A stretch of 64,000 bases of DNA from Mycobacterium sp. D16R12 (GTDB lineage: Bacteria > Actinomycetota > Actinomycetes > Mycobacteriales > Mycobacteriaceae), in assembly GCF_002013465.1 (NCBI RefSeq), contig NZ_MAFC01000005.1:186001-250000 (forward strand), in the 5' to 3' direction. Positions 1-9,005 of the stretch are shown here, one piece after another (position 1 is the first letter of the stretch; the number at the start of each line of letters is the position of its first letter). The notes below the pieces were generated by a model. The model ran no database searches, was not told the DNA's origin, and saw nothing but the letters and a program-made list of their open reading frames with translations. The position numbers and the translations under genes are program-made.

Positions 1-119
1 TTGGCGCTGCCAGTTCATTTGCGTTGATGTAGTCGGCGTAGCTTGATCGTCCTGCGCGGTGTCGAGAATGCGTTTCAAGGTTCCGATGATGTGCTTGACG
101 GTTTTTGGACTACGAGTCA
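1..119 (-). pseudogene. Frameshifted remnant of a tyrosine recombinase (integrase)
   Basis: Read on the minus strand, about 112 down to 56 encodes SPKTVKHIIGTLKRILDTA, which resembles the core-binding (SAM-like) domain of phage-type tyrosine recombinases. The frame then fails. A shift near 52-56 restores a typical continuation, SSYADYINANELAAP, running to the window edge. No start codon or catalytic domain is visible, so this is an N-terminal fragment broken by a frameshift. The rest would lie left of the window. Its position beside a toxin cassette of lower GC fits a decayed mobile element. The assignment rests on motif recognition only. Confidence 0.55.
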
Positions 120-349
120 CTAGGCCAGGAGGCGAGGTTCCCTTTCGATCGACTCGACATCGAGGAGGGAACTCATAGCCTGCTCGACAAGTAGCTCGAA
201 GTGTCGGTCGCTGAAGTGCCGGGTGTCGTTGCGCAATGCGTCTCCTCAGAGCGCCATCCAAGATCCACCAGTTGTTCGAACGTCACAGTATCGAGAAGGA
301 CTCACTATGGCACCGGCCAGGCGGCGGGACTCTCCCCGCTGATGCACCA
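120..349 (-). other. Unassigned stretch between the integrase remnant and the immunity gene
   Basis: On the minus strand one short frame can be read from a TTG at 236 to a stop at 120-122 (38 codons, ending DVESIEREPRLLA). I do not recognise it, and an in-frame stop lies just upstream. It may be the tail of a decayed gene. Nothing else in this stretch has coding character. Confidence 0.25.
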
Positions 350-766
350 CTACAGCGGCTCGCCGATATCTGGAAGTAGCGAAATATCCTGTGGCTTACC
401 GTATCTCCGAAACATGGCGGCTGTTTCTCGGACATTCCGTTTAGCCCAGTCAACACTGAAGTCACTCAGCCATTGATACTCGAACTTGAACCGCTCTTTG
501 CGGTCGCCAACGCGCTTTGAAGCTTGACTTGAGATGATGTCTTCGCAGTACCAATAGAGAAGGTCGTCAAGGGTGCCCGCTTGGTCGAAGCCGAGTTGTC
601 CTCTCTCATAGAATGTGAAGTGGTACGAACCATCTTCTGCGACAAAGATGTTGAGCCCGTCATTGGTGCGCTGTCCGACGACCATCGGATGCACCCCCAG
701 CTTTTCCGATAGCTGATTGATTTCGGCCTGAAGTTGGTTTGACTTATCGTCCAAGGGGAGGTCCAT
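350..766 (-). CDS. Immunity protein (Imm63-like) for the TNT toxin
   Basis: This 138-residue cytosolic protein has a central block with a YERG motif followed by TLDDLLYWYCEDI, a pattern I associate with the Imm63 immunity family of polymorphic toxin systems. Its ATG lies inside the 3' end of the toxin gene, a 23-base overlap in another frame, so the two are translationally coupled in the usual toxin-then-immunity order. By analogy with M. tuberculosis CpnT/IFT it would neutralise the NAD-glycohydrolase domain before export; that is inference. Base composition is clearly lower in GC than the flanking chromosome, which suggests transfer. The family name is less certain than the role. Confidence 0.68.
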   Translation of the reverse strand: MDLPLDDKSNQLQAEINQLSEKLGVHPMVVGQRTNDGLNIFVAEDGSYHFTFYERGQLGFDQAGTLDDLLYWYCEDIISSQASKRVGDRKERFKFEYQWLSDFSVDWAKRNVRETAAMFRRYGKPQDISLLPDIGEPL

Positions 767-2546
767 CCTCTTCGATTATTCCCATCTTCAGTAGATCCCT
801 GACCTTCGGCGTGACACCTTCGGGACCAACAATCATGTACTGCGGGACGCCGGGCGAGGGAGTCTGCCCAAACCATGGCTGGACTGGCCCCCCGACGATG
901 TCCCAACCAGGAGGTAGCGGTTCTCCTGTGAGCATGTACCGCGTGTATGTGCCGCCTACTGTTTCAGGCGCTATTGCTCGGCCAGAGACAGGGGTACCGT
1001 CCGGCGCAAGATAGCGGCCCCACTCCGAGCCAAACCTGTCGATGATCGTGCCTGCCGGAAGATTAGCCGACTTCGGGACGTAGCCGGGCGGAAAGCCGTT
1101 GTTCTCCGTCGGGTAGTGCCGCGCTTCTGGTGTCCCGAAATGGTTTTCAAAGTCCTTCCAAGGCATACCGCCAGTCGGATTCCATCCTCGCAGCACAGAT
1201 GCCGGCGCTCCACCTTCGGTGAGGATTTCGGCAGGAAGCCCCGCCCTGACAGCTGCTCCTTCGCCACCCAGAATGAGGCCCGGAACCATCTGGGTGGCAA
1301 TGGCGGATTTGTGGCCGAGGAAGGCTTCCGGGTTATCTACAGCGCCTTTGAGTTCGTTGATTCCGTCGATGACGTTGTTGATCGGGTTTAACTGGTGCAG
1401 TAGTCCTTCGCCAGTGTTCTTCCAGGCGTCCTTGAAATCGTCAAGTCCGTTGGCACCCACCATGTCTTGGATGCCTTTGATGCCCTCGTCCCAGCTAGCG
1501 CGGTAGGCGTCTTTGAAGGTTTCCTTAACTCGCTCTTGTGGACCGGGTTCTGGCACCGCGACCATGGGGCGGTCTTGTTGAGCGCCCTTGATTGCCTCTT
1601 GAAGCCGCTGCTCTGCCTCGGCGGGTGGGTAGATCTTCTGCAAATATCCACGCATCTGGTCGATGGCGGCTTTGCCTTGTGGACTGTTGGGATCTAGCTT
1701 CGGTGCTGGGGTCTGACGTGGATCAGCCGGGCGCGGCTGCTGTTCCAATGGACTCTTCGGGTCCCTGATGCCCAGTGCGCCCAAGTTCCCTGTTAGGCCG
1801 CCCGCCCGTGGATCGGGCTGGAGCGGCTTGTCGCCGGGTGAGGGCGGGCCAAGCTTGGGTGCGTTCGGATCCACGGCGGTGGCGGCTGCGGCTTCGGTGC
1901 TGGCCGGTGTGCTGGACCGCGGATACCAATCCTTATAGAAGTTCGCATCTTTCGCACCGGGAACATCGGCAGGTTTTGTCTGGGCGGCGGCATTATTGAC
2001 GTTGAACGTGGCGGCTGCCAGATTCAACTCACCCGCGACCTTGGCTTCGCCGGTCTCGATCTGGCTTTTGACAGTTTGTGTTGCTGCCCACCATTTATCA
2101 GCGCTGTCTTTAAGTTCCTTAGCCATGGTTGCCACGGCCTGACGGCTCTTCTCAACCGCCTCATCACTCATACCGCTGGGTGGGGTATAGGTCATGGACA
2201 GATCATCGTTGACCGTCACACCTTGTTGCTGCTCGGCGTGATTGATGATCGCCTTAGCGGCGGTTAACGGCGGCAACACACTGTAGGTGACCGTGGACGT
2301 GACTTCGTCAGCGAGCCCATCGATCGTGTCGCGAATGGAACCAACAGTTTTCAGGCCATCGCCGGCGTTCTGTTGGGCTGCCTCGGCGAACTGCCCCTCC
2401 CAGTAGGTGCCACCTGGCTTGTCCACATAGCCTTTGAACGTCTCCGTTCGTGACTCCAATTTCTGCACGGACTGTTTCCAGCCCTGTATAGGAGCAAGGT
2501 AAGCATTCTGGTCGGTGTTCAGAATCAGCTGTTTAGTGGGAGACAT
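744..2546 (-). CDS. ESX-type polymorphic toxin with C-terminal TNT domain
   Basis: This is a 600-residue protein. Residues 1-190 are helical and WXG100-like, with a W-E-G turn at 49-51. Residues about 195-300 are a Pro/Ala-rich linker, followed by a variable middle region. Residues about 500-600 form a TNT domain (tuberculosis necrotizing toxin, an NAD+ glycohydrolase fold), recognised from IIDRFGSEWGRYLAPDG near 501, GRAIAPE, and PWFGQ...PQY near 558-571. The layout matches M. tuberculosis CpnT, whose TNT domain hydrolyses NAD+, but the protein is shorter. An EspC-like gene lies 15 bases upstream and an immunity gene overlaps the end. Export through a type VII system is inferred from the N-terminus and the neighbour. 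The catalytic residues were not mapped. Confidence 0.85.
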   Translation of the reverse strand: MSPTKQLILNTDQNAYLAPIQGWKQSVQKLESRTETFKGYVDKPGGTYWEGQFAEAAQQNAGDGLKTVGSIRDTIDGLADEVTSTVTYSVLPPLTAAKAIINHAEQQQGVTVNDDLSMTYTPPSGMSDEAVEKSRQAVATMAKELKDSADKWWAATQTVKSQIETGEAKVAGELNLAAATFNVNNAAAQTKPADVPGAKDANFYKDWYPRSSTPASTEAAAATAVDPNAPKLGPPSPGDKPLQPDPRAGGLTGNLGALGIRDPKSPLEQQPRPADPRQTPAPKLDPNSPQGKAAIDQMRGYLQKIYPPAEAEQRLQEAIKGAQQDRPMVAVPEPGPQERVKETFKDAYRASWDEGIKGIQDMVGANGLDDFKDAWKNTGEGLLHQLNPINNVIDGINELKGAVDNPEAFLGHKSAIATQMVPGLILGGEGAAVRAGLPAEILTEGGAPASVLRGWNPTGGMPWKDFENHFGTPEARHYPTENNGFPPGYVPKSANLPAGTIIDRFGSEWGRYLAPDGTPVSGRAIAPETVGGTYTRYMLTGEPLPPGWDIVGGPVQPWFGQTPSPGVPQYMIVGPEGVTPKVRDLLKMGIIEEDGPPLGR

Positions 2547-2561
2547 AGCGGATGCCCTAGG

Positions 2562-2864
2562 TCAGCTCTTGCGGCCCAAGGTCGGAACGCTTTTCATCAG
2601 CGCCACTCCGTGCTCCTCATTCGCGATCAAGCCTTGCCGACCAGCTTCGCATACTTCGCCGAACACGTTCATCCATCCGGCGACAACCTTCTGGGCGTTC
2701 GGCAACGTCCTACCCGTCAACGATGCAATCGCCGACAACGCCGGATCAGTACCGTCGGACGCCCCTGCGGAGGCTGTCTCGCCTTGGATCGCTTGAGCTA
2801 GCTCTTGAACCTGCGGACGCAACTTTCCCAACGCGTCCAAATCAGCCTTAATTCGATCTACCAC
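2562..2864 (-). CDS. Small EspC-like type VII secretion target
   Basis: This 100-residue protein is almost entirely helical, with no signal peptide, and is of the size and composition of the EspC/DUF2580 group of ESX-secreted proteins. It starts at GTG with AAGGGG about 8 bases upstream. It is first in a three-gene minus-strand unit with the TNT toxin and immunity protein and probably acts as its secretion partner or chaperone, as EsxE/EsxF do beside CpnT. No canonical W-x-G is present (a GW pair lies near the turn), so EspC-like fits better than WXG100. Confidence 0.6.
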   Translation of the reverse strand: MVDRIKADLDALGKLRPQVQELAQAIQGETASAGASDGTDPALSAIASLTGRTLPNAQKVVAGWMNVFGEVCEAGRQGLIANEEHGVALMKSVPTLGRKS

Positions 2865-3129
2865 CCCGACACCCCTTGCAAGTTTGATGCAGCAACCTAC
2901 ACCTCCACCATCGGCAACTATACGCGGCAGTCAGATCTCCATGCAGAATGTTGGCCCCCACCACTGGCACCAGTGAATGGGGTGCAAAGACTCGGCTGGT
3001 CGCGATTGAGCCCGCCAGCGACGGGACCTGGCTCGCCGCTCCAGTCGCGAATCTCTGTACAGGGAGCTCGTCGCGGTCATACATTGAGCCGTGGAGCCAA
3101 AACGGCTCACCAGCCGACCCACGAAGCTG

Positions 3130-4341
3130 ATGCCAGCAGCGAAGGCGCCGTCGTTGCGGGTCCTGGTCGTCGGCGCCGGTGTCGGCGGAATCTCCATCGC
3201 GCGGGGGTTGTTACGCGACGGCCATGACGTCACCGTTTACGAGCAACGCCCGGATGTGCACGCCGGTGGCGGCGCGGTGACCATCTGGTCGAATGGCGCG
3301 ACGGTGCTAAGGCAGCTGGGCGTGGACATGGACAGGGCCGGCCAGCAGCTGTCCACGGTGCGGGTCATGACATCGACGGGGCAGTCGCTGGCCACTTTGG
3401 ACGTGGCCACGATCGCCGACCGGCTGGGCGAACCGGTTCGGATGGTCCCGCGTCATGTCCTGCTTGAGCGGCTGCTGAAAGACTTTCCGGCGGAACGTAT
3501 CCGGTGTAATGCCCGGGCCGTCGCAGTGGTCGGCAACGGCAACGGCGACGGGGCTCGGGTCGAGTTCGCGGACGGCAGCGTGGCGCAGGGAGATCTGGTG
3601 ATCGGCGCCGATGGCAGGCATTCGCTTGTTCGCGACATTGTCGGCGCGGACCACGCGGAGCCGACCGGTTGGTGCAGCTGGCAGGGGCTGACAACACTCC
3701 CGAACGGCGCCGATGAGCGTGTCGCCTTCGTCGTCATCGGTGAGCACGGAAGCCTTGGTCTGTGGCCGGCCGGAGGATCCGAGGTGCAGTGGTGGTTCGA
3801 CCTGCCCTGGTCGTCCGGCTTTGTCAGGCCGGAACGCCCGATCGACATGATCCGGTCCACGTTTACCGGGTGGTCCGAGCCCGTCGATCGGGTGCTTGCG
3901 ACGCTCACCAACGAGGATCTGGCCCATTCGCCCTATCCGCACTTCCGACATCCCATTCCCCGACCAGGCCACGGAGTGCTGACCCTGCTCGGCGATGCGG
4001 CCCACACCATGCCGCCCACGCTTGCGCAAGGGGCCAACCAGGCACTGCTCGACACGATGGTGCTGTGTAAGGCGGTTTCGGAGTTCCAGCGCGGTAACAA
4101 CACTGACTTGCCCGATGCGCTGCGCTGGTATGAGAAGACCCGGCGACGCCGTGCAGCAGCAGTGTCCCGGGTTGCCTCGCTTCAGGTTTCGCACGGTGAG
4201 GCCGTGCTGAGGACGGCGGCGATGGTCTCGGACCGTTTCATGACGTGGGCACTGGCGACGTTCTTACAGTCGGTCAGTCATCGTCGGATTGCCGCTGACA
4301 TCACCCGGGGCCATGCCGCCGACACCGCCTGCCGGCCGTGA
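3130..4341 (+). CDS. FAD-dependent monooxygenase (class A flavoprotein hydroxylase)
   Basis: This 403-residue protein carries the three signatures of class A flavin monooxygenases: the Rossmann GAGVGG at 15-20, the GADG motif at 159-162, and GDAAHTMPP from about 288. This group (PHBH, UbiH, TetX-like) hydroxylates aromatic or polycyclic substrates with NAD(P)H and O2. The substrate cannot be read from sequence. The ATG at 3130 was chosen over an upstream GTG at 3091 because the conserved fold begins a few residues later. The stop codon overlaps the next gene (TGATG), so the trio through the methyltransferase is co-translated and may act on one substrate. Confidence 0.85.
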   Translation: MPAAKAPSLRVLVVGAGVGGISIARGLLRDGHDVTVYEQRPDVHAGGGAVTIWSNGATVLRQLGVDMDRAGQQLSTVRVMTSTGQSLATLDVATIADRLGEPVRMVPRHVLLERLLKDFPAERIRCNARAVAVVGNGNGDGARVEFADGSVAQGDLVIGADGRHSLVRDIVGADHAEPTGWCSWQGLTTLPNGADERVAFVVIGEHGSLGLWPAGGSEVQWWFDLPWSSGFVRPERPIDMIRSTFTGWSEPVDRVLATLTNEDLAHSPYPHFRHPIPRPGHGVLTLLGDAAHTMPPTLAQGANQALLDTMVLCKAVSEFQRGNNTDLPDALRWYEKTRRRRAAAVSRVASLQVSHGEAVLRTAAMVSDRFMTWALATFLQSVSHRRIAADITRGHAADTACRP

Positions 4342-4940
4342 TGGCCGCGTCGGCCGGCGCCGTCCGTGTGCGGGGTGCGATCGACACGCCCTCGCGTTGG
4401 CTCATTCTCGTCAAATGGTGCGTGCTGGCGGTCCCGCACTACCCGATATTGATCGCCCTCTATGTGATGTATCCGGTGCTGACAGTCGTCGCCGGGATCG
4501 CAATCTTGTGCACCGGTCGATATCCGCGGACCATCTTCGACTTCAACGTCGGGGTGTTGCGCTGGTCCTGGCGGGTGATGAACTACCGATTTCCGATGAA
4601 CGGCACAGACAAGTACCCGCCTTTCACGCTCGCCGCGCGGCCCGACTATCCCGGCGAACTCGACGTCGAGTATCCGGAACAACTCAGCCATTGGGCGGTG
4701 CTGGTGAAGCCGTTGCTGGCGCTGCCGCAGATCATCATCTGCTGGGCCATGGAGCCACTGCTGCAGGTTCTGTCCGTGATTTCCGCGGTGCGGTTGTTGG
4801 CCAGAGGCACCGTCTCGCAAGGCATGTTCGACCTCCTCATGGGAATCGTGCGGTGGCGTTACCGGGTGGCGGTGTACGTCTCGTTGATGTGCGACGAATA
4901 TCCGCCATTCCGAATGGACTTGGGTGGCGGTGATACATGA
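4341..4940 (+). CDS. DUF4389 membrane protein
   Basis: This 199-residue protein has about three to four hydrophobic segments (near 20-55 and 115-150). It contains the DUF4389 repeats, seen as RWLILVKWCVLAVPHY and later HWAVLVKPLLALPQ, each followed by a LLMGIVRWRYRV-like stretch and a YPPF motif. The function of DUF4389 proteins is unknown. The gene overlaps the monooxygenase stop by one base and the methyltransferase start by four. A GTG three bases upstream is an alternative start. Confidence 0.8.
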   Translation: MAASAGAVRVRGAIDTPSRWLILVKWCVLAVPHYPILIALYVMYPVLTVVAGIAILCTGRYPRTIFDFNVGVLRWSWRVMNYRFPMNGTDKYPPFTLAARPDYPGELDVEYPEQLSHWAVLVKPLLALPQIIICWAMEPLLQVLSVISAVRLLARGTVSQGMFDLLMGIVRWRYRVAVYVSLMCDEYPPFRMDLGGGDT

Positions 4941-5560
4941 AGCATCGTAATCCGTTGTTCCCATACGTATATCGGCTCGGCATGCCGATGTTCGACCGAC
5001 TGTTCTACCGCCGATACCGGCGTGCGGCGATGAGTCATGCGACCGGCAGGCTGCTGATCGTGGGCGTTGGCCCGGGAACCGACCTCATGTTCCTTCCGCC
5101 CGCGGTGACGTCGGTCGCGGCGATCGAGCCGGAGGCGGCGATGCGGCGGATGGCTGGCGCCCTTGCCCGCCGCTGCGGCGTCGACGTCGACATCCTGGAT
5201 GGGGTGGGGGAGTCGATACCTTTCCCGGACAACAGTTTCGACTCGGTGCATGTCGGGCTGGTGTTGTGCTCGGTTGACGACGTGGCGGCAACCCTCGGCG
5301 AGATCCGGCGGGTGCTCGTCCCGGGAGGCAGGTTGGTGGTCCTTGAGCATGTCCGCGGGGAGGGAGTGATGGGGCGGTTCCAGGATCTGATCGCCAAGCC
5401 ATGGTCATGGCTTGCCTCCGGGTGCGAGCCGAACCGCCGGACCGTCGAAGCGATTGCCGCAGCCGGATTCGATACCAGCGGCCTGCGCAGTGTTCGAAGA
5501 ACCCTGGTACCGCCGCCGTGCACACCGCACCTGCAAGGCGTCGCCACCGTAGTCGAGTAG
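4937..5560 (+). CDS. Class I SAM-dependent methyltransferase
   Basis: This 207-residue protein has the SAM-binding motif I GVGPGT at 43-48, an acidic residue after the second strand (AIEPEA), a PFPDNSFDSV motif III region, and LVPGGRLVVLEHV further on, typical of UbiE/PmtA-type methyltransferases. The substrate is unknown. The neighbouring hydroxylase makes an O-methylation of a hydroxylated product possible, but this is inference. The ATG overlaps the upstream stop (ATGA). Confidence 0.85.
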   Translation: MKHRNPLFPYVYRLGMPMFDRLFYRRYRRAAMSHATGRLLIVGVGPGTDLMFLPPAVTSVAAIEPEAAMRRMAGALARRCGVDVDILDGVGESIPFPDNSFDSVHVGLVLCSVDDVAATLGEIRRVLVPGGRLVVLEHVRGEGVMGRFQDLIAKPWSWLASGCEPNRRTVEAIAAAGFDTSGLRSVRRTLVPPPCTPHLQGVATVVE

Positions 5561-5575
5561 TGCTATTCGACATCG

Positions 5576-8107
5576 CTATTCGACGCTGATGGCCTCGATG
5601 ATGTTGAGCCGCGCCGCGCGCCGCGCGGGTGGGACCGAGCCCAGCAGGCTGATCGCGAGCGCGCCCACGGCGAAGACCACCGCCATCGGGCTCGGCTGGA
5701 AGGTGACGTTGAAGTTCATGACAGTGCCGCTGACGAGACTGAACAGCCACTGATCGACCAGACCGACCAGCAGCCCCACGACACCGCCCACCACGCCGAT
5801 GGCCGCGGCCTCGGCAAGAACCATGCCCAAGGTGTACCGGCGGCTGGATCCCATCGCCCGCAGCACACCGATCTCCCTCCGTCGTTCGAGCACCGAGAGC
5901 GTCAACGTGTTCAAAAGCGCGACCGCGGCGACGAACACCACGATGATCCACACGGCGTTGGCGATCAGCATGCTCTGGTGCAGCGGGGCCTCTAGACCGG
6001 CCAACGCGGTGCGGCCGTCGTACACGTAGTTCGGTGCGGGCACCGCAGCGCGAACGTCGGCCAGCAGCCGTCCCGGATCCGCGCCATCCGCGGCGGTGAT
6101 TTGCAGTGTCGTCGTGCCCGGTCGGTCAAACCACGCCCGCAGGTGATCCAGGCTCATCCCAACGGTGCCGATGACCGTCGAGAAGTAGGGCACCAGGGCC
6201 AGCACGGGCGTGTGCTGTGGGCCGTGGGGTGTTTGCAACTGCAGTTCGTCGCCCACCCGGACGCCGAGAGTCTTGCCCAGGTTCTGCGAGAGCACCACGC
6301 CCCGGCCGGCGAGTACTTCGTGACGTACTGGTGCGTCGAGCGCACGAAAAAGCGGATCGTAGGTGCCGGGGGTGAACCCATCGAGCATCACGCGTGTGCC
6401 GCCGACGACGGCGAATCCGGAGGCGCCTTCGACGACGTTCGCGACACCCGGCACCGCCGCCACCTTCTCGGTAAGACCTTGCGGCAGAGCATCGGTGGGG
6501 TAGCGGTCGGGTGAGTTTGCGCTCACCCAGATATCGACATCGGCGACGGGCGCGAAGATGTCGCGCGCGGATCGGATCATGTCGTTGTTTGTCCCGGTGA
6601 TGACCACGGTGGTGACCACGGCGATGAGCACGGTCATCACCGTGGCCCACACCCGCCGCGGCGCGCGCTGGATCGTCGGCGCCGCCAGCGCCCCGGGTGA
6701 ACCGAACATTCGAGCCACTGTGGCTGTTGCGCTGACGATGGGTCCGGCGAGCGCGAAGCCCAGCGCGATCTCGGCGACGAACAGTGCCGCGATCGCGACG
6801 AAGGCGAGTGACCCTGGTTGGTAGAGCACCGTCAGTATCGATGCTGCCAACACCGCCACGGCCGCGGCTCCGCTGACGATACGCAGCCAACGGGGCACGT
6901 TGTCGGCCACGGAAACTCCGACGGGTGCCAGCGCCTCGATCGGTGACACTTTGTATACCTGCCGCGCAGCCATCGCCGACGCGGCCACGCTGGTGAGTAC
7001 CGTCGCAGCGACGGCAGCCGGCATCGCGTAGTCGGGCAGCCAGTACTCGATGCGGGCTTCGAGCCCTTGGGTTACCGTCGGCGGCAAACGGCCAATCGCC
7101 TTTCGGCCCAGTAGTATTCCGAGCGCCGAACCGATGGCACCGCCGATCAGCCCGAGGATCGCGGCCTCGGCGAGCATGTCGCGAACGATCGTCACGCGGC
7201 GGCCGCCGATTGCGCGCAGCATCGAGATGACCGGGCGGCGTTGGGCGATCGCCATGGTCATCGTCGTGTAGATCAGGAATGCCCCGACCACCAACGCGAC
7301 TGCCGCGCCCATCAGGGCCATGTAGTTCATGAGCTTGACACCGTCCCCGGCCCGCACCGCCCGCAGGCTCGGATCAGCGACGATCGCCCGGCCGTTCACG
7401 GCGGCCGTGACCTTATCCCGAACTGCGGCGAGGTCGGCGCCCGGTGTCGTGGTGACCAGAATCGAATCGAGCTGACCTTGCCGTCCGGTGACTTCCTGCG
7501 CCATCGGCAGTGCGGCAAGCACGTAGTGCCCGCCGTTGAGCTCCGCGAGTTGCTTGCCCTTGAGCACCTCGGCGACGGTGACCGAACCTGAGCCGAGTCG
7601 GAATGTATCGCCTTTCGCATGGCCGACGGACGGTCCGATCTGGACACCGGCGGCCGTCCGCGAGGGTGCGTCAACCTTTACCCCGACAGCATCTTTCAAG
7701 GCGCCTTCCAACGCGGCGCTGCGATCGTCGGCGCCGAACAGCAGCACCGGTTCCGAATCTGTGGGTGCGGACATCCGGATCATCGGTGCGGCGGTCGCGA
7801 CTCCGGGAATCTTGGCGACATCGGCCAATACCGCTTCGGGGAACCCCGCGTCGGTGATGCCTGATACCTCGAGTGCGGCGACGCCGGCGACCCCGTCCGC
7901 CAACCGGTTGACCGATCCGGTGATCGACCCGAAGATGCCGAATATTGCCACGAGATACATTGCTGAAACTGCCATTACGGCGATCGAGGCGATGGTGCGG
8001 CGACGATGTACGGTCAGTTCGCGCAGACTGAACACGCGTAGCCTGCTCGCTGCGGCGGCGATGGTGGCTCCGGGGCCGTGCTGCTCTTCGCGTCCGCGGC
8101 CTTTCAC
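5576..8107 (-). CDS. ABC transporter permease, MacB/FtsX type
   Basis: This 843-residue protein is two FtsX-type halves joined. Each half has an N-terminal membrane helix (first near 38-60), a large extracytoplasmic MacB periplasmic-core-like domain, and three further helices containing sequence such as RRPVISMLRAIGG and RREIGVLRAMGSS, the cytoplasmic coupling segments of the family. Such exporters move lipids, lipoproteins or peptides, or drive envelope processes mechanically, rather than importing nutrients. The start overlaps the ATPase gene by four bases. The substrate cannot be assigned. Confidence 0.9.
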   Translation of the reverse strand: MKGRGREEQHGPGATIAAAASRLRVFSLRELTVHRRRTIASIAVMAVSAMYLVAIFGIFGSITGSVNRLADGVAGVAALEVSGITDAGFPEAVLADVAKIPGVATAAPMIRMSAPTDSEPVLLFGADDRSAALEGALKDAVGVKVDAPSRTAAGVQIGPSVGHAKGDTFRLGSGSVTVAEVLKGKQLAELNGGHYVLAALPMAQEVTGRQGQLDSILVTTTPGADLAAVRDKVTAAVNGRAIVADPSLRAVRAGDGVKLMNYMALMGAAVALVVGAFLIYTTMTMAIAQRRPVISMLRAIGGRRVTIVRDMLAEAAILGLIGGAIGSALGILLGRKAIGRLPPTVTQGLEARIEYWLPDYAMPAAVAATVLTSVAASAMAARQVYKVSPIEALAPVGVSVADNVPRWLRIVSGAAAVAVLAASILTVLYQPGSLAFVAIAALFVAEIALGFALAGPIVSATATVARMFGSPGALAAPTIQRAPRRVWATVMTVLIAVVTTVVITGTNNDMIRSARDIFAPVADVDIWVSANSPDRYPTDALPQGLTEKVAAVPGVANVVEGASGFAVVGGTRVMLDGFTPGTYDPLFRALDAPVRHEVLAGRGVVLSQNLGKTLGVRVGDELQLQTPHGPQHTPVLALVPYFSTVIGTVGMSLDHLRAWFDRPGTTTLQITAADGADPGRLLADVRAAVPAPNYVYDGRTALAGLEAPLHQSMLIANAVWIIVVFVAAVALLNTLTLSVLERRREIGVLRAMGSSRRYTLGMVLAEAAAIGVVGGVVGLLVGLVDQWLFSLVSGTVMNFNVTFQPSPMAVVFAVGALAISLLGSVPPARRAARLNIIEAISVE

Positions 8108-8838
8108 CCCGGCGCCACCGACATCTCGTCGGAACCGAGCCGACCGTCCTGCAGCGTGATGACGCGATCGGTTGCCGCGGCGGCATCGGCGTTGTGGGTC
8201 ACCATCACCACCAGGCGGCCGGAGCCTTCTTCATGGGCGACCTCGGCGAGGAGGGCCAGAATGGCGGTACCTGTATGGGAATCCAGGTTCCCGGTGGGTT
8301 CGTCGGCAAGGATCAGCGGTGGATCCATCATCATGGCTCGTGCCACCGCGACGCGTTGCATCTCGCCGCCGGACAGTTCGGCTGGGCGGTGTTCGGTCCG
8401 CTTACCGAGGCCGACCCGGTCGAGCAGTCGAACCGCGTCGGCTTTGACCTTGCCCAGCCGGATGCCGTCGAGCAGCTTCGGCACTGCCACGTTCTCCCAC
8501 GCCGACAGCGTCGGCAGCAGGTTGAAGAACTGAAAGACGAACCCGATCCGATGATGGCGGAACTCCGACTGTTGCTCGTCGCGGAGCCGGCCGATCTCCT
8601 CACCATCGAAGGTGATCGACCCCGAGTCGGGGGAGTCCAATGCCCCGAGGAGATGCAGCAGCGTGCTTTTCCCTGCCCCCGATGGTCCGATGACCGACAC
8701 GAACTGGCCGCCGGCCAGGCGCAGGCTGATCTCATCCAGTGCGCGGACCGTCTGCCCACCGATCCTGTACTCGCGCACTACATTGCGCAGTTCGATGGTC
8801 AGTTTGCGCCGGGTCGTATCGGCGTTGTTCAGTCTCAA
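8104..8838 (-). CDS. ABC transporter ATP-binding protein, MacB/LolD type
   Basis: This 244-residue ATPase has Walker A GPSGAGKST at 51-59, the Q-loop at about 103, the signature LSGGE at 155-159, and Walker B LILADEP at 175-181 with PTGNLD following, the hallmark of the LolD/MacB/FtsE group. The frame is open far upstream, but the start chosen is a TTG at 8838 because a GGAGG sits 6-7 bases before it and the domain begins soon after. It energises the permease encoded immediately downstream. Confidence 0.9.
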   Translation of the reverse strand: MRLNNADTTRRKLTIELRNVVREYRIGGQTVRALDEISLRLAGGQFVSVIGPSGAGKSTLLHLLGALDSPDSGSITFDGEEIGRLRDEQQSEFRHHRIGFVFQFFNLLPTLSAWENVAVPKLLDGIRLGKVKADAVRLLDRVGLGKRTEHRPAELSGGEMQRVAVARAMMMDPPLILADEPTGNLDSHTGTAILALLAEVAHEEGSGRLVVMVTHNADAAAATDRVITLQDGRLGSDEMSVAPG

Positions 8839-9005
8839 GGTGGCCTCCCGCGAGACCGGGTTGCCCGGCGCGCGGAAGCACCGTCGGGATATGCGGAGCC
8901 TACTCCCGGCGCCCTTGCCAAATGCGGGCTTGCGTGAGGTTTTCAGGTGAGCTCCACAACCCAGTTGGCCGGGCACTGCCCACCGGTTCATGCAAGATTG
9001 GTGCC

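Noticed and set aside
3130..4341. Identification of the FAD monooxygenase as the TetX-type tetracycline-inactivating enzyme of M. abscessus
   Set aside because: The motifs are common to the whole class, the neighbours differ and no TetR gene is adjacent.
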